Of a DNA stretch of 64,000 bases, positions 21,764 through 37,584 are shown piece by piece. Made by a program: the position numbers and the translations under genes. The notes below the pieces were generated by a model, which worked only from the letters and a program-made list of their open reading frames with translations, had not been told where the DNA came from and did no database searches. The stretch is taken from NCBI GenBank assembly GCA_030686995.1, contig CM060708.1:262959544-263023543 (forward strand), read 5' to 3'. Each line of letters starts with the position of its first letter. Within the stretch, counting starts at the first letter, position 1. The DNA comes from Artemisia argyi. Taxonomy: Eukaryota; Streptophyta; Magnoliopsida; Asterales; Asteraceae.

Positions 21764-23696
21764 ATGGCTGGTTGGGGAGCTCAAGCACCAACAATCGGCA
21801 TTGACTTGGGGACCACGTACTCGTGTGTTGCACTTTGGAAACATAATCGAATAGAGATCATACCCAATGATCAAGGCAACCGAATAACACCTTCTTGTGT
21901 TTCTTTCACTGATAAGCAACGTCTCATTGGTGATGGTGCCAATAATCAAATCGTAAGGAACCCCGCTAATACTGTTTTTGGTCAGTTGATAGTTTTTCAT
22001 GATTTAATCTTAGTGGTATTTTCAGATATCTTATAACTCGGTTGACTATGTTTTTGAGTTCCAGATGCAAAGAGGCTTATAGGCAGGAGATTCAATGATG
22101 CCGAAGTGCAGGACGACATGAAGCTGTGGCCTTTTAAGGTCATAGAAGGTCCTAACGACACTCCAAAAATTGCGGTCACGTACAAAGGTCACGAGAAACA
22201 GTTTTCCACCGAAGAAATCTCATCAATGGTTCTTACTAAGAGGAGAGAAGTTGCAGAGGCATATATTGGTGAAACTGTAAGATATGCTGTCATCACAATC
22301 CCAGCTTACTTCAATGACTGTCAGCGTCAAGCAACAAAGGACACATCCACTATTGCTGGGCTAAAAGTCATGACGTATGATCAATGAGCCAACAGCAGCT
22401 GCAATTGCTTATGGTATAGATAGCTGTTCTGGTCTTACTAAAAAGAGGACGGTGCTTGTATTTGATCTTGGTGGTGGCACTTTTGATGTATCTCTTCTCA
22501 CCATCGAGGAAGGGGGTACTTTTAAGGTTAAGGCTGTTGCAGGTGATACTCATTTGGGAGGTCAGGATTTTGATAACCGTTTGGTGAAGTATTGTGTTGA
22601 GGACTTTAAGAAGAAATGGAACAAGGATGTGACCAGAAACGAAAGAGCAATGGGAAGGTTGAAAGTTGCATGTGAGAAAGCAAAAAAAAGTCTTTCATAT
22701 GCTACTCAAGCTTCAATCGAACTCGAAGTGTTATATGATGGAATTGATTTTTCTATGAATCTTAGTCGTGCCAAGTTTGAGGAGCTTAATATGAACTTTT
22801 TTAAAGAGTGTATCAAGAAAGTGGGCAACTGTCTAGCTGATGCGGAAGTGAAAAAAGAAAATGTAGATAACGTGGTTTTTGTTGGCGGGTCTACTAGGAT
22901 ACCAAAGGTCCAATGTATGTTGCAAGACTTTTTTAATGGGAAGGAATAATGCCAGAGCATTAATCCTGACGAAGCAGTTGCATATGGAGCAGCAGTTATG
23001 GCTGCAAAGGTATCTGGTCATACAACAAAGATGCTAAAAGAGTTGGCGTTAGTGGATGTTACTCCAATGTCACTTGGCACTGAGATACGTGGAGGTATAA
23101 TGAGTGTTGTTATCCCACGGAACACTCCTATTCCTACACAGAACAGCGAGACTTTCATAACAACAGTTGACAACCAATCTGCTATGAAAATCAAGGTGTA
23201 CCAAGGCGAACGAACTAGATCTATGGATAACTATCTGTTGGGAGAGTTTAGGATTTCTGGAATTCCACCTGCTCCTAAAGGAGTCTCAAAAATTAAGGAC
23301 ACCTTTAAGATAGATGCTAATGGCATCCTCACAGTGACATCCAAGGTAGTATCCACCGGAAAGACCGAAAAACTAACCATTACTAATCACAGTGGAAGAT
23401 TTACAGATCAAGAAATAGAGAAGATGGTGAAAGATGCTGAGGAGTACAAACTTGAGGACCAAGAATACAAGAGGAAAGTGTATGCATTCAATGACTTGCA
23501 GGATTTCTTATATGTCGTGAAGAGGAAGATTATGATGAATAGATATGACATTTCAGCAGACATGTTGAGGAACATTGAATATGCACTAAATGACGCTACG
23601 GAGTGGCTATCAAATAACAAAGATGCTACGATTGATGAGATTGAGGCCAAGAAGTTTCACCTGGAGTTCATTTCCAAGGTTGCTATTTCTTTTTAG
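21764..23696 (+). pseudogene. Cytosolic-type HSP70 pseudogene with its intron retained
   Basis: Exon 1 (21764-21980) starts with ATG and encodes the ATPase motif [12 protein letters not shown]. An 84-bp GT-AG intron (21981-22064) lies in the position before [10 protein letters not shown] where plant HSC70 genes usually have theirs. Exon 2 encodes [43 protein letters not shown] and the substrate-binding domain. Disabling changes are one extra base at about 22373, just before INEPTAAA, and an in-frame TAA at 22947-22949 between NGKE and CQSINPDEA. The frame ends at 23696 after about 615 codons, without the EEVD tail of cytosolic members (about 650 residues). Retention of the intron indicates origin by DNA duplication, not by a processed transcript. 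Readthrough to a working chaperone is unlikely. Confidence 0.92.
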
Positions 23697-24270
23697 CATG
23701 CCAATTTTCTTTTACTTAGGACTCTGAATTTTTGCATCACAATGCTGTGCATAAGCCTTTTTTGTTTCTTGTTTGTATACTTAGAATGACGGTTAACGTG
23801 ACAATTTAGCTGGTTGTTGAGCTTTAAAATAATTGTTTCCTATACAACTAGATTAGAATTTATATCGAGTCTGGCAGTCTGCTAACGTTTGCCTTCTCTT
23901 GTTTGAAAAATACTTGAAATGAGATGTGGCTCACTGGAGCACAGGGCTCGGTTGTGACCTCAACCATCAAATGCCTGTTTGTGTTTAGTCGTGCTGGAAG
24001 AAATGCGTCTGGTTACAAAAGAACTATATGTACGGATGTTGGGTAAACACTTCTTATGTGTGATTCTGTAAGGTGAAACACTTGACAAAACCAGAAGTCA
24101 TGGAGATTGGTAATCAATATTGTTGTATTGTGTGGCCATTAGTAAATGCTTATTTCCATCAAAAAAAAAAAAGTAGATGTTTAACTTGACCACATTTCGA
24201 CAAAAGAGTAGTTTCTTTTCAGTGATGTTTAAGTTGACCAGGCTAGCTATAGTTTTTTTTTTTTTTTTTT

Positions 24271-24309
<39 letters not shown>

Positions 24310-25109
24310 TAAAGCTACAGTGGCTCAACGAAACTGTAAGAGACCAAATTAAGTAATTAATAGATAGATGTTGTGAAGAGCTATTTGCAGGATTAATTAT
24401 GTGTAAATGTGTAATTGCTCTAGAGTTTAATCAAACGAGTCTTCTATATTGGGTTTGGGCATGCTTCACATTACACTCATTATTGCTTTCTAGTTGCTTT
24501 GTTTCATTAGATCCTTCCAGCTAGTATAAACTATTTTATATTTTCGTTTCATCATAACAACCACCAACATTTTGTCCCACGATTATTAAATGAGGTTATT
24601 AAAAACCCTGCAAACCATTTTTGTGATCTAAGTAATTAAATCTGCTTCCTTGCACTTTTAACATTATAGAAATAAGGATAACTCTTCATTTTGATAAATA
24701 GCAATATAATGATATTTCTAAAACAAGTCTTCTTATTTCCGCATAGGTGTATGACTCTCTAGCTATTTACTATCTATTTTGAACCCGCATTAATCAGATT
24801 GGATTTTGTTATGTTAGTTGTTGTAATGAATATAATGGCACTGTGACAAACACTATAGTACAATAACATCTTATTTAACACTAGGCGAGTACTAACGCAT
24901 AACGACGGTAATTTTTAATTCAAAAAATTTATTTGCAATATATATATATTAAGATTTAGGCACTTGAATTAAGATGAATATGAAGTATATACAAAAAGAA
25001 TAAGTAAGTGATTGGTAAAACATCAAGTGCAAGAAATAAAATATTCAAATCTAACATTAATCTCACCGTAGCTTAAAACTTGTACCATATGCTAGGATTT
25101 TATGCTAGC
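23697..25109. other. Intergenic DNA after the HSP70 pseudogene
   Basis: No gene is recognisable. It has an A-run (24162-24173), the T-run/(ATTT)n microsatellite at 24253-24311, an AT repeat near 24940 and a short motif at 24882-24910 (CTAGGCGAGTACTAACGCAT). That motif resembles the foldback at 31568-31710 and may be a relic of the same dispersed family. Confidence 0.6.
24253..24311. repeat. Poly(T) plus (ATTT)n microsatellite
   Basis: A run of about 19 T is followed by roughly ten ATTT units. Such tracts often arise from the poly(A) tail of an old retroposon on the minus strand; no such element could be recognised beside it. Confidence 0.9.
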
Positions 25110-25114
25110 ACCTT

Positions 25115-25452
25115 TGTTGATTGTTAACCTAAACTTTGGGTTAAATGGGTCATATTAGAAAGTATAGTATGTATTAGTATCAAGTATGTAATTAGTATAA
25201 GTTTAGGGTGTCATTATGTAAATTAAGAACCCAATTAAAGGTGATGTCGTTTATATCAAACGACATGTTGTTTAGAAAGTTAGTTATAGAAACGGTTGAA
25301 GCATTATGTCGCTTCATAGGTGTCGGTTAGAAAACTATATATATGGTTGATTATTGTAAGTTCGATAATGAACGAAAATAAGCAAGTATCAATAAAGTTC
25401 TATTCATATTATTACTTGTGTTTCATTCATCATAGTAAGATTAAATCCAACA
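25115..25452 (+). repeat. 5' LTR of the Copia TR-GAG element
   Basis: 338 bp, starting TGTTGATTG and ending CCAACA. The TATATATGG at 25336-25344 is a plausible TATA box; the 3' copy has TATATAGGG there. Confidence 0.95.
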
Positions 25453-25454
25453 AT

Positions 25455-25466
25455 TGGCATCAGAGC
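25455..25466 (+). other. Primer-binding site (initiator tRNA-Met type)
   Basis: TGGCATCAGAGC begins two bases after the LTR and matches the usual Copia site TGGTATCAGAGC except for one base. Confidence 0.85.
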
Positions 25467-25984
25467 ACGTTAATCGATCCAGGGAAGAACAAGTACAAGT
25501 AGCGATCGATTGAAAGCAAGAATCAACCGAAAGAAAAAAGCAGATTTGATTTTGGGAATCAATCAAGTAAGAAAGAAAGTAAGGAAGAAGGATACCTGCG
25601 GTTCTAACCGGAGTTTGATCGGAGAAAGACAAACACAACCGGTTATGAAAACCACCGATTGTGGTTACCCAAATCGAGAAGGCATCGATCGGAGAAGGAA
25701 GATCCCTAATCGGAAGAACCCTAATCAGAGGAACCCTAATCATACCAGCAATCGATTGAAGGGGGAATAAGCAAAAAAAACACACCCCGTAAGTTTTTTT
25801 TATATATCAAACATTTCATATCCTTTTATACTCAGTATATAAGTTTTATTATATTAATTTTTATAATTTATATTTAAGAGTGGGGTAGTGTGTTTTTTTT
25901 TTCAAAAAGTAAGAAAGTAAGATTAAGTTTTGCATATTTTTTCAATTTAGGGAGACAAAAATAAGTTTTTTTGAATTAGAAAAA

Positions 25985-26400
25985 ATACAAGACTAGTAAG
26001 AAGTAAGAAACCGAACCATTGTGGTTCACATAGTAAGAAGTAAGAAAGAAACCTATCATTTTTTAACGAAACCTTGGTGTTTCAAGGTAAGTAAGTAAGG
26101 AAAACATTTAGCGTTTCAAAGTAAGTAAGTAAGAGAAAGTCTATTGTTTCAAAGTAAGTAAGTAAGAGAAAACCTAGTGTTTTTCACAAACCTTAGATTT
26201 TCACCAGTAAGAGGAAACCATAGTGTTTCAAAGCAAGTACGAAAGATCATCTTTGATCTTAACCAGTAAGAGGAAACCGTAGTGTTTTCACCAGTAAGAG
26301 AAACCTTAGCGTTTCACCCCGTAAGAGAAACCTCCGTGTTTCGACCAGTAAGAGAAACTTTTGTTTCAAAAGCAAGTAAGAAAGTACGCAAGTAAGAAAG
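25985..26400 (+). repeat. Purine-rich imperfect tandem repeats in the TR-GAG leader
   Basis: The leader before gag holds about ten imperfect units of the form (A)AGTAAGNGAAACC followed by T-G-T-T-T-C-A, spaced about 25-45 bases. AAGTAAG-type words occur many times. This region should contain the RNA packaging signal, and the repeats may be part of it (inference). Confidence 0.7.
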
Positions 26401-26409
26401 CAACAAAGC

Positions 26410-27267
26410 ATGAAGATAGGAGAATCATCTACACCAACTCGTGACCAAAACATAGCACTTCAATGTCCAAAACTCACTGAAACAAACTACACAACATGGG
26501 CAATTATGATGGAGACAATATTGAAGGCATATGGTCTTTGGGAAACACTTGAAGATACAGAAAAAGTAGATGAAAGAAAGATGCATACAGCAAAAGCAAT
26601 GATCCTCACAACATTGCCAGAAGATATTTTAATGCAAGTTGCACAATACTCAAAAGCGAAGGAAGTATGGGAATCAATTAAAGTACGATATATAGGAGCA
26701 GACCGAGTTCAGAAAGCACACCTACAAACTTTAAGAAGCGAATTGGAGACCTTAAAAATGAAGACCGATAAAACCGTGAATGACTTTGCGAGAAAATTGG
26801 GAAGCATAAGAAGCAAGTGTAAAAGTCTTGGTTCTAACCTTAAAGACAAAGTACTAGTAGGAAAGTTGCTGAACTCCGTTCCAAAGAAGTTTCTACCAAT
26901 TGTGGCATCCATCGAGCAATATTCAGAAATTGACAATATGACGTTTGAAGAAGCTGTTGGAAGACTAACTGCTTATGAAGAACGCCTCAAGAGTCAAGAT
27001 GAACCGCAAGAAGATTACCAAAGCAAACTTCTAATGGCAAGTTCAAGTAATCAAGGACGTGGTAGAGGTCGAGGAAGAAACTTTAGTAAAGAAGAAAAAG
27101 GACGTGGAAGAGGTACAAGTCGAGAACAAAGCAAGAAAGAAATGAGATGTTATGAATGTGGTGAATTTGGTCACTTTGCATACGAATGCACCAAATGGAA
27201 GGATAAAGACAAAAAGCAAGAAGCACATCTCATTTACCAAAGCGACGAAGAACCAACGTTGTTGTAA
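26410..27267 (+). CDS. Copia gag polyprotein (capsid and zinc knuckle)
   Basis: The ORF of 285 residues starts MKIGESSTP and has the plant Copia gag (UBN2-type) fold signature: LTETNYTTWAIMME (about residues 18-31), AKEVWESIKVRY, LRSELETLKMK, DFARKLGSIRSKC, LLNSVPKKF and MTFEEAVGRLTAYEERL. The basic GRGRGRGRN tract (215-240) and a CCHC knuckle, CYECGEFGHFAYEC (247-260), follow. It would assemble into virus-like particles and bind RNA. The frame is intact from ATG to stop. It ends 57 bases before the 3' LTR, with no pol frame after it. Intactness together with near-identical LTRs suggests the copy may still be expressed. Confidence 0.93.
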   Translation: MKIGESSTPTRDQNIALQCPKLTETNYTTWAIMMETILKAYGLWETLEDTEKVDERKMHTAKAMILTTLPEDILMQVAQYSKAKEVWESIKVRYIGADRVQKAHLQTLRSELETLKMKTDKTVNDFARKLGSIRSKCKSLGSNLKDKVLVGKLLNSVPKKFLPIVASIEQYSEIDNMTFEEAVGRLTAYEERLKSQDEPQEDYQSKLLMASSSNQGRGRGRGRNFSKEEKGRGRGTSREQSKKEMRCYECGEFGHFAYECTKWKDKDKKQEAHLIYQSDEEPTLL

Positions 27268-27315
27268 AGAAAGTCAAGGCAAGTTGAAGACCCACCTTAA
27301 ACCAAAGTTTAGTTT

Positions 27316-27324
27316 AAGGGGGAG
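27316..27324 (+). other. Polypurine tract of the TR-GAG element
   Basis: AAGGGGGAG lies directly before the 3' LTR, as expected for plus-strand priming. Confidence 0.9.
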
Positions 27325-27662
27325 TGTTGATTGTTAACCTAAACTTTGGGTTAAATGGGTCATATTAGAAAGTATAGTATGTATTAGTATCAAGTATGTA
27401 ATTAGTATAAGTTTAGGGTGTCATTATGTAAATTAAGAACCCAATTAAGGGTGATGTCGTTTATATCAAACGACATGTTGTTTAGAAAGTTAGTTATAGA
27501 AACGGTTGAAGCATTATGTCGCTTCATAGGTGTCGGTTAGAAAACTATATATAGGGTCGATTATTGTAAGTTTGATAATGAACGAAAATAAGCAAGTATC
27601 AATAAAGTTATATTCATATTATTACCTGTGTTTCATTCATCATAGTAAGATTAAATCCAACA
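27325..27662 (+). repeat. 3' LTR of the Copia TR-GAG element
   Basis: 338 bp and the same length as the 5' copy, with about six substitutions by eye. Confidence 0.95.
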
Positions 27663-27667
27663 ACCTT

Positions 27668-28919
27668 ATGCTCAAGAGTGCGATATACTACTTACGAAAG
27701 CTTTACATAAACTGTTTATGTGTTGATTGTCTTTACTAACGTGTTAATTTTTTTACACTTTACTTATACATATGTTGATTGTCTTTACTAGCATAGATAT
27801 CAAAGTTCTACGCTTACATATGCTGTTTATGTGTTGATTGTCTTTGCTAATGTCTTTACTAGCATAGATATCAAAGTTCTACTTTACTAGGGACCATTGG
27901 GTGTTGTTTTTAATATGCCCAAAACAACGCACATGGTACATCCTTGATTCAAACTATAAGAAGCAAACAACGATGGAGCGCACATACTCGTTAACAAGCC
28001 ATTTACAATAGTAACTCTTTTTTTTCTTTCTTGAACTGTCATAGGGTTTTCATTTGTTTTTACAATATTAACACACGATTTATCTATTTTTCAGCGCTGT
28101 TGGTAGTTACACAGGGACAATGGCTAAGGTAACTTATCTCACCGTAAAAATATATAAATACCACACATAGGAAAAACCAATTGTGTTTTGTTAATTCGAT
28201 TGCTAATTAAGTGTCTGGATTGCTAGCTAGTTAGAGGGTGTCTAAATTGTATATGTATGATTGGAAGGTGTTTGGATGGCTAGCTAGAGATGTTTGCATT
28301 GCTTATAGTTGTGGCATAACATTAGGGGTTGTTTGGCTTAAGGGTGTATTAGGCTTTTGCTCCATAATGTAGGATAGCCTGTGCATTCTAAATCATAAAA
28401 GGACCAATATTACATCTGGCTACTGTGACAATTTAGGTGTGTTAAAAAATATGCATGATTATATGCAATATATTCATGACAATTTAGTTGCTTCAAGATG
28501 CTATTGTAGTTATAAAACTTGTGCTTTGTAAGTTGCTTTAAGTTGCTACTGAACTTGTGTTTAAGTTGCTATTGTGTTTTTTAATGGCCACTTTGGTACT
28601 TGTCTTAGTTGTTTAATTGTGCTTTGTAATGGTATTTTGTTGAACTTGGCTATTGTAACTTTTCCACCAACACATGCTGCACTGCTGCTTTTTATATTGG
28701 CTGCTGTAGTACTTTTCTCACCAACACATCAGCTGATTTCGGGTCATTGCAGTTTTTAAAATTTGGCTTTCTTTAAATCGGTCATTAAAGTAGAGAATTG
28801 TTTCAATTGATTATTTAAGTTGAGGCTGTTTGGATTGCTTAATAATTTAGAGGCTGTTTGGTTTGCTCAAGTGTTTAACGGCCGTTTCAATTGCTTATTC
28901 TTGTGGTATTAAGCTGTAG
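27668..28919. other. Intergenic DNA with a local tandem duplication
   Basis: Around 27700-27890 the words TGTTGATTGTCTTTACTA and CTAGCATAGATATCAAAG recur two or three times, showing an imperfect tandem duplication. The rest, including several T-rich and GCTGTTTGG-bearing stretches (28200-28890), shows no gene I can support. Confidence 0.6.
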
Positions 28920-29170
28920 TGTAATCAACAACAAGACGATTTTGAATGCGGTTATTATGTCACGAGATGGATGTACGATTTTGCGAATACTGATCAACAT
29001 CACTTCCTTCAACAGTACGCATTGTTTAGCATCTTTTTTTGTTTTTGATATTCATCTCTATGTTGATTTTATATATTTATTTATTTATTTATATATTTTT
29101 AACATATAGATCCCATGGACAAATCGGCGTCAGTTTGTTTCAAAAGAAACTGATTGGACCGTTGGGCAGT
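28920..29170 (+). pseudogene. Remnant of a Ulp1-like (C48) cysteine peptidase, possibly from a DNA transposon
   Basis: After an AG acceptor-like site, 28920-29012 reads CNQQQDDFECGYYVTRWMYDF and onward. This matches the active-site segment of SUMO-protease-like domains (Gln before D-x-x-x-C-G-x-Y). A second piece starting at 29109 after another AG reads IPWTNRRQFVSKET and WTVGQW, as in the C-terminal tail of Ulp1-like proteins carried by plant transposons. No longer ORF connects them, and the exon junction does not follow clean GT-AG rules. I take it as a dead fragment. A CACTA end lies 2.3 kb downstream in compatible orientation, so both may come from one element (inference). Confidence 0.5.
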
Positions 29171-29348
29171 GGCATACAATGTGTGTAATTCTTGCTAGAA
29201 CTGTTTATGGCTGGAAGTGCTTGTTTCTGGAACTAGATAACTGCTTATTAGATGCACATTATCAGCTCTCTTGATCTTTTTTGTTAATTTAGAGGCTGTT
29301 TGGATTGTTATTTAACTTAAAATGATGTATGGATTCCTATTTATATTA

Positions 29349-29634
29349 GGGGCTGTTTGGTTCAAGTACATTTGAGGAAATTTAAGGAATTAGAAATTAA
29401 AATGTCATAAAGTTTGTGTTTGGTATGACAAGTGGGGGCTATTTAAAATTCTATAAATAGGCAAAAGAAGAGAATTTATAATGCTTCCAAAAAGTTAGGC
29501 GGTGTTTGTTTTTTAAGAGACCCTAAATCTGAATTTGAACCGCACACCTGAATTTGAATCTGAATTTGAGGCGTAAATGTCTAAATCTGACCGCATCTGA
29601 ACGAGAAAAAACTCATGTTTGAACCGCACATTTG

Positions 29635-29665
<31 letters not shown>

Positions 29666-30583
29666 TTTGTCTGCAAGAGGCATTCAGATACCCCTCTCAA
29701 GTCTAGACCATTAAGATCTTACAGCCTCTGAACACGTCTGAACGGGAAAAAAAAACAAACGGTTTGAATGACCAAAATGTCTGACCGCGTCTAAACGATT
29801 TAAATTAAGAAGCTGTTAAGAGCCTCTTTATGAAAAACAAACACCGCGTCTTTTCAATTTGCTTGTGACACGAGACCATATTAGACCAAAACACCATTTC
29901 TCTATCATAAAAGTTAAAACATATTTTTCACCACAAACATTTCCCAACTACTTCTTCCCCAATTCACAACAAACATTTCCCAACAACTTCTTCCCCAATT
30001 CTTTCTACTCTGATCTACATCTACAGTGTTGTCTATATTCCCTCCAAGCTATTCTATTACCATTCTCTATATTTAATTGGTCTACAAGTTGTATTTTGAC
30101 TTTTGAAGAACAATTTCATGTCTGATTATCATAAAGAACATATTAGGGTTTTGCTATAATTTCAATGTGTCTTCATTTTTTTTCTTTATCTTTTTGCTAT
30201 AGTTTGATGCTTTTGTTGCTGTAATTTAAATGTTGTCATTTTTTGCTGTTTTTTTCTTTATTGTATTATCTTTTTTTTTTGGTTGAACATTCTGTATTAT
30301 CTTGTTGTGTATGCATTTTTACATACTTTTTGGTGTTTAATATAAATACGAAGTGTTTTTTTTTTTTTTTTTCTTTTTTTTTTCATTCAATTTAGATGCT
30401 GTTATTTTGTTTTATTTTTTTTAAGATAAGGGTAATTTTGTCATTTTTGCAACAAAAACATAAGGAAAAACTCCAACAAAACATGTGAGGCTATTTTAAA
30501 TCCTGAATTTTAAACCATTCAGAATATGAGATTTCCTAGAATTTCAAATTCCGGTATTTCAAGTTCACGAACCAAACGCCCCC
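29349..30583. mobile_element. Tourist-like (PIF/Harbinger) non-autonomous element, 1.2 kb
   Basis: The left end GGGGCTGTTTGGTTC and right end GAACCAAACGCCCCC are imperfect terminal inverted repeats, and both sides carry the 3-bp duplication TTA (29346-29348 and 30584-30586), as known for Tourist MITEs. It carries no transposase. Its unusual length comes in part from another foldback element inside (29499-29847) and from long T-runs (29640-29668 and 30356-30383). Confidence 0.75.
29499..29847. mobile_element. Foldback/MITE nested in the Tourist-like element
   Basis: The ends GCGGTGTTTGTTTTT and AAAAACAAACACCGC are inverted repeats of about 15 bases, 349 bp apart. Inside, CTGAATTTGAACCGCAC- and GTCTGAACGGG-type words recur. 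I could not find a convincing target duplication, so the family (hAT or other) is left open. Confidence 0.55.
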
Positions 30584-30586
30584 TTA

Positions 30587-31239
30587 GAGTATAGTATGTA
30601 TGGATTTCTTATTAAGTTAGCAGCTTATTTGTTTTGCTTATTATATTAGTGGGTTACAGGATTTGCTTATTAAACTACTTATTGCTGAGAATAAATCTGC
30701 TTGTTTCATTAGGGCCTTTTTTTTTTTTTTTTTTTAACTGATATTTGGACCTGGTAATATAATTGTAGGCAAGGCTGGTAAGATCACGTGTAAACTTGTA
30801 GGATCATACGAGTTTACGTGCTCAATAGCTAAAATCGTGTAGGATCATCAGAGGATCGCATCTGAAGTAGGATCGTAGGTAAGATCGAACGTAAGATCGC
30901 GTGTCGACCCGATTTTACCTAGGCCCAAATCAATTTTATTTTTTTCTAATCTTTTAGGCTTTTAACCCATCTTTTTGCTTAAGCCCAAAGAAAATAGAGA
31001 AGTAGCAATAAGTAAATAACTCGTGACGTCTCATTTACCCCAAATAAAATTCCAAGAGATAACTATAGAAGTCTTCTTTTCATCTCATCAATTGATTGAA
31101 GTTCTTGTATTTTAACAGCCAACAAGTTATTTTGTAATTATTTTTTGTTCTTGATTCTTATGTAAACCTTTTTATTAGTTAGAGTTTACACTTGTCATTT
31201 AATAGTTAATTTAAATTAAATGCAAGCAATCTTTCTTGG
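30587..31239. other. Intergenic DNA with a GTAGGATC-rich block
   Basis: Between 30778 and 30905 the words AGGATC, GTAAGATCG and GTAGGATC recur about eight times at irregular spacing. No gene is seen. Confidence 0.5.
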
Positions 31240-31521
31240 ATGTCTAATATGCGGTGCACGACATTTCATATTGGATGTCTAATGCTCAGTCACATCATTT
31301 TCAAGGGGATATTATATGAATTTATCTTTGGCGTTAAGTATAAATGTAAAATAGTTTGACTCATTTATCCTTTGTTTAATATGCGGTGCACGACATTTTA
31401 GACTTGTGCACAACCTGTCTATATGTGTTATCCCGTTTGGACATCCGCCCTTGTAGACCCATCAGGTGACCGGTCTAAATGACATTTGTAACCGGTCTAA
31501 ATGACCTTTTTTGTAGTAGTG
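31240..31521 (-). mobile_element. Terminus of a CACTA (En/Spm) transposon
   Basis: Read from 31521 on the minus strand, the sequence begins CACTACTACAAAAAAGG, the classical CACTA end. It continues with subterminal repeats GGTCATTTAGACCGGT (two copies, 31473-31506). Further in, ATGCGGTGCACGACATTT occurs twice (about 31249 and 31380). The other end is not recognised in the window, so the element is truncated or its partner has decayed. Confidence 0.7.
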
Positions 31522-31567
31522 TTTAGTTGGAGCATTAATTTAATTTGTACTACAATTTTTTTCTACT

Positions 31568-31710
31568 AGACGAGTACCCGTGCATAGCAACGGGCTTTTA
31601 TAGCGACATATAGTTATAATGATATTTTGGTTAAGTGTTTTGTGCAACTAAAATGTCACTACAACTATTTGACGCTATAAAATCTCGTTTCCATGCACGA
31701 GTACTCATCT
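31568..31710. repeat. 143-bp foldback element with GAGTACCCGTGCA ends
   Basis: The left part AGACGAGTACCCGTGCAT and right part ATGCACGAGTACTCATCT are imperfect inverted repeats, and CTATAAAA pairs with TTTTATAG further in. I saw no clear target duplication. Similar words appear at 24882 and 56563. Confidence 0.55.
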
Positions 31711-32626
31711 ATTAACTAAAAAATACATTTAGAAGATTGAAGTGCAAACAATATATACGCTACTATTTAAATGTAGCATTTGTTCTCATATAGCATAAGT
31801 TTTTGTTTGAGCCATTTGAGCTAAAACATAACCTAAATCGACAAAGCTAAAAGTAACAATAAAATCAATACCTTTAATATAACAGCATCCACAATCTGAT
31901 GTTTATAAAAAGGTTTAGAGAGAGCTTGAAGTAGTTTATAAATTGAGTCATCCTAGTGAAAAAAAAGTTTATGGTGACACGAAATGAAATAGGTCCAAAT
32001 TTATTAACCTTTTCATTACAAGAAAATGCATGCAACTCATTAAATATATCTTTAATTTATAAAGCTTTACAAAGTTTTAAGCATAGTGAGAATAGCTTTA
32101 TAAAATGTGAAGTTAATAAATTGATATAGTAAAATGACATGAAAGTGACAATAGCTTTATAAAATGTAAAGTTAATAAATTGATATAGTAAAATGACATG
32201 AAAATTATAAACCTTTTAAAAAAGGTTTTAAAAAAGGTTTACCATTGGAGATATTCTAAACCCACATCCTCATAGAAACATCATAATAATCAGAAGCCTT
32301 ATTCGTTTTCAGTTTTCCCAATTTATAATTTCCCATTTTACCAAAACACAACAACTTGGGAAACCCTCTTCTACAACATACAAATTTTGCGCATTCAAAC
32401 ACTTATTTGTATATTACCACAACATGCGTTAACAGACTGCTAGAATAGGAGATCATTAACATGATATAACACGTGAAACAAACATGCTCCAACATAATGG
32501 AACTGAAAATAGAACAAAGTGCCCCAAGAAGCAAAAAAGCAGCATCACTTCCAAAATAACTATAATAAGTCGAAATGGTTCCTCTTCATAGGCTAACATA
32601 AAGCCATCACACTAACATGTTTGCGT
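31711..32626. other. 3' flank of the cysteine synthase gene
   Basis: The part just below 32627 would be the gene's 3' untranslated region on the minus strand. Further left a unit of about 57 bases (TTTATAAAATGT...AAATGACATGAAA) is tandemly duplicated at 32096-32209, and AAAAAAGGTTT is repeated near 32215-32240. No other gene is seen. Confidence 0.6.

Positions 32627-37584
<4,958 letters not shown>

Larger units (their letters stand above)
25115..27662 (+). mobile_element. Gag-only Copia retrotransposon (TR-GAG type), complete
   Basis: Two 338-bp LTRs (25115-25452 and 27325-27662) have TG...CA ends and the 5-bp duplication ACCTT outside them (25110-25114 and 27663-27667). The primer site is of initiator-Met type (25455-25466), the tract AAGGGGGAG precedes the 3' LTR, and a single gag ORF (26410-27267) is the only coding sequence. 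Protease, integrase, reverse transcriptase and RNase H are absent: only 57 bases separate the gag stop from the 3' LTR. This is the layout described as TR-GAG: the element keeps its own gag and borrows pol from a full-length Copia relative. The LTRs differ at about six positions, so the insertion is fairly recent. Confidence 0.95.

Noticed and set aside
22368..22960. Minus-strand open frames opposite HSP70
   Set aside because: Mirror readings of the well-supported plus-strand pseudogene.
25510..25770. Possible small ORF upstream of Copia gag
   Set aside because: Lys/Arg-rich reading of the purine-rich leader; no similarity to a known accessory protein.
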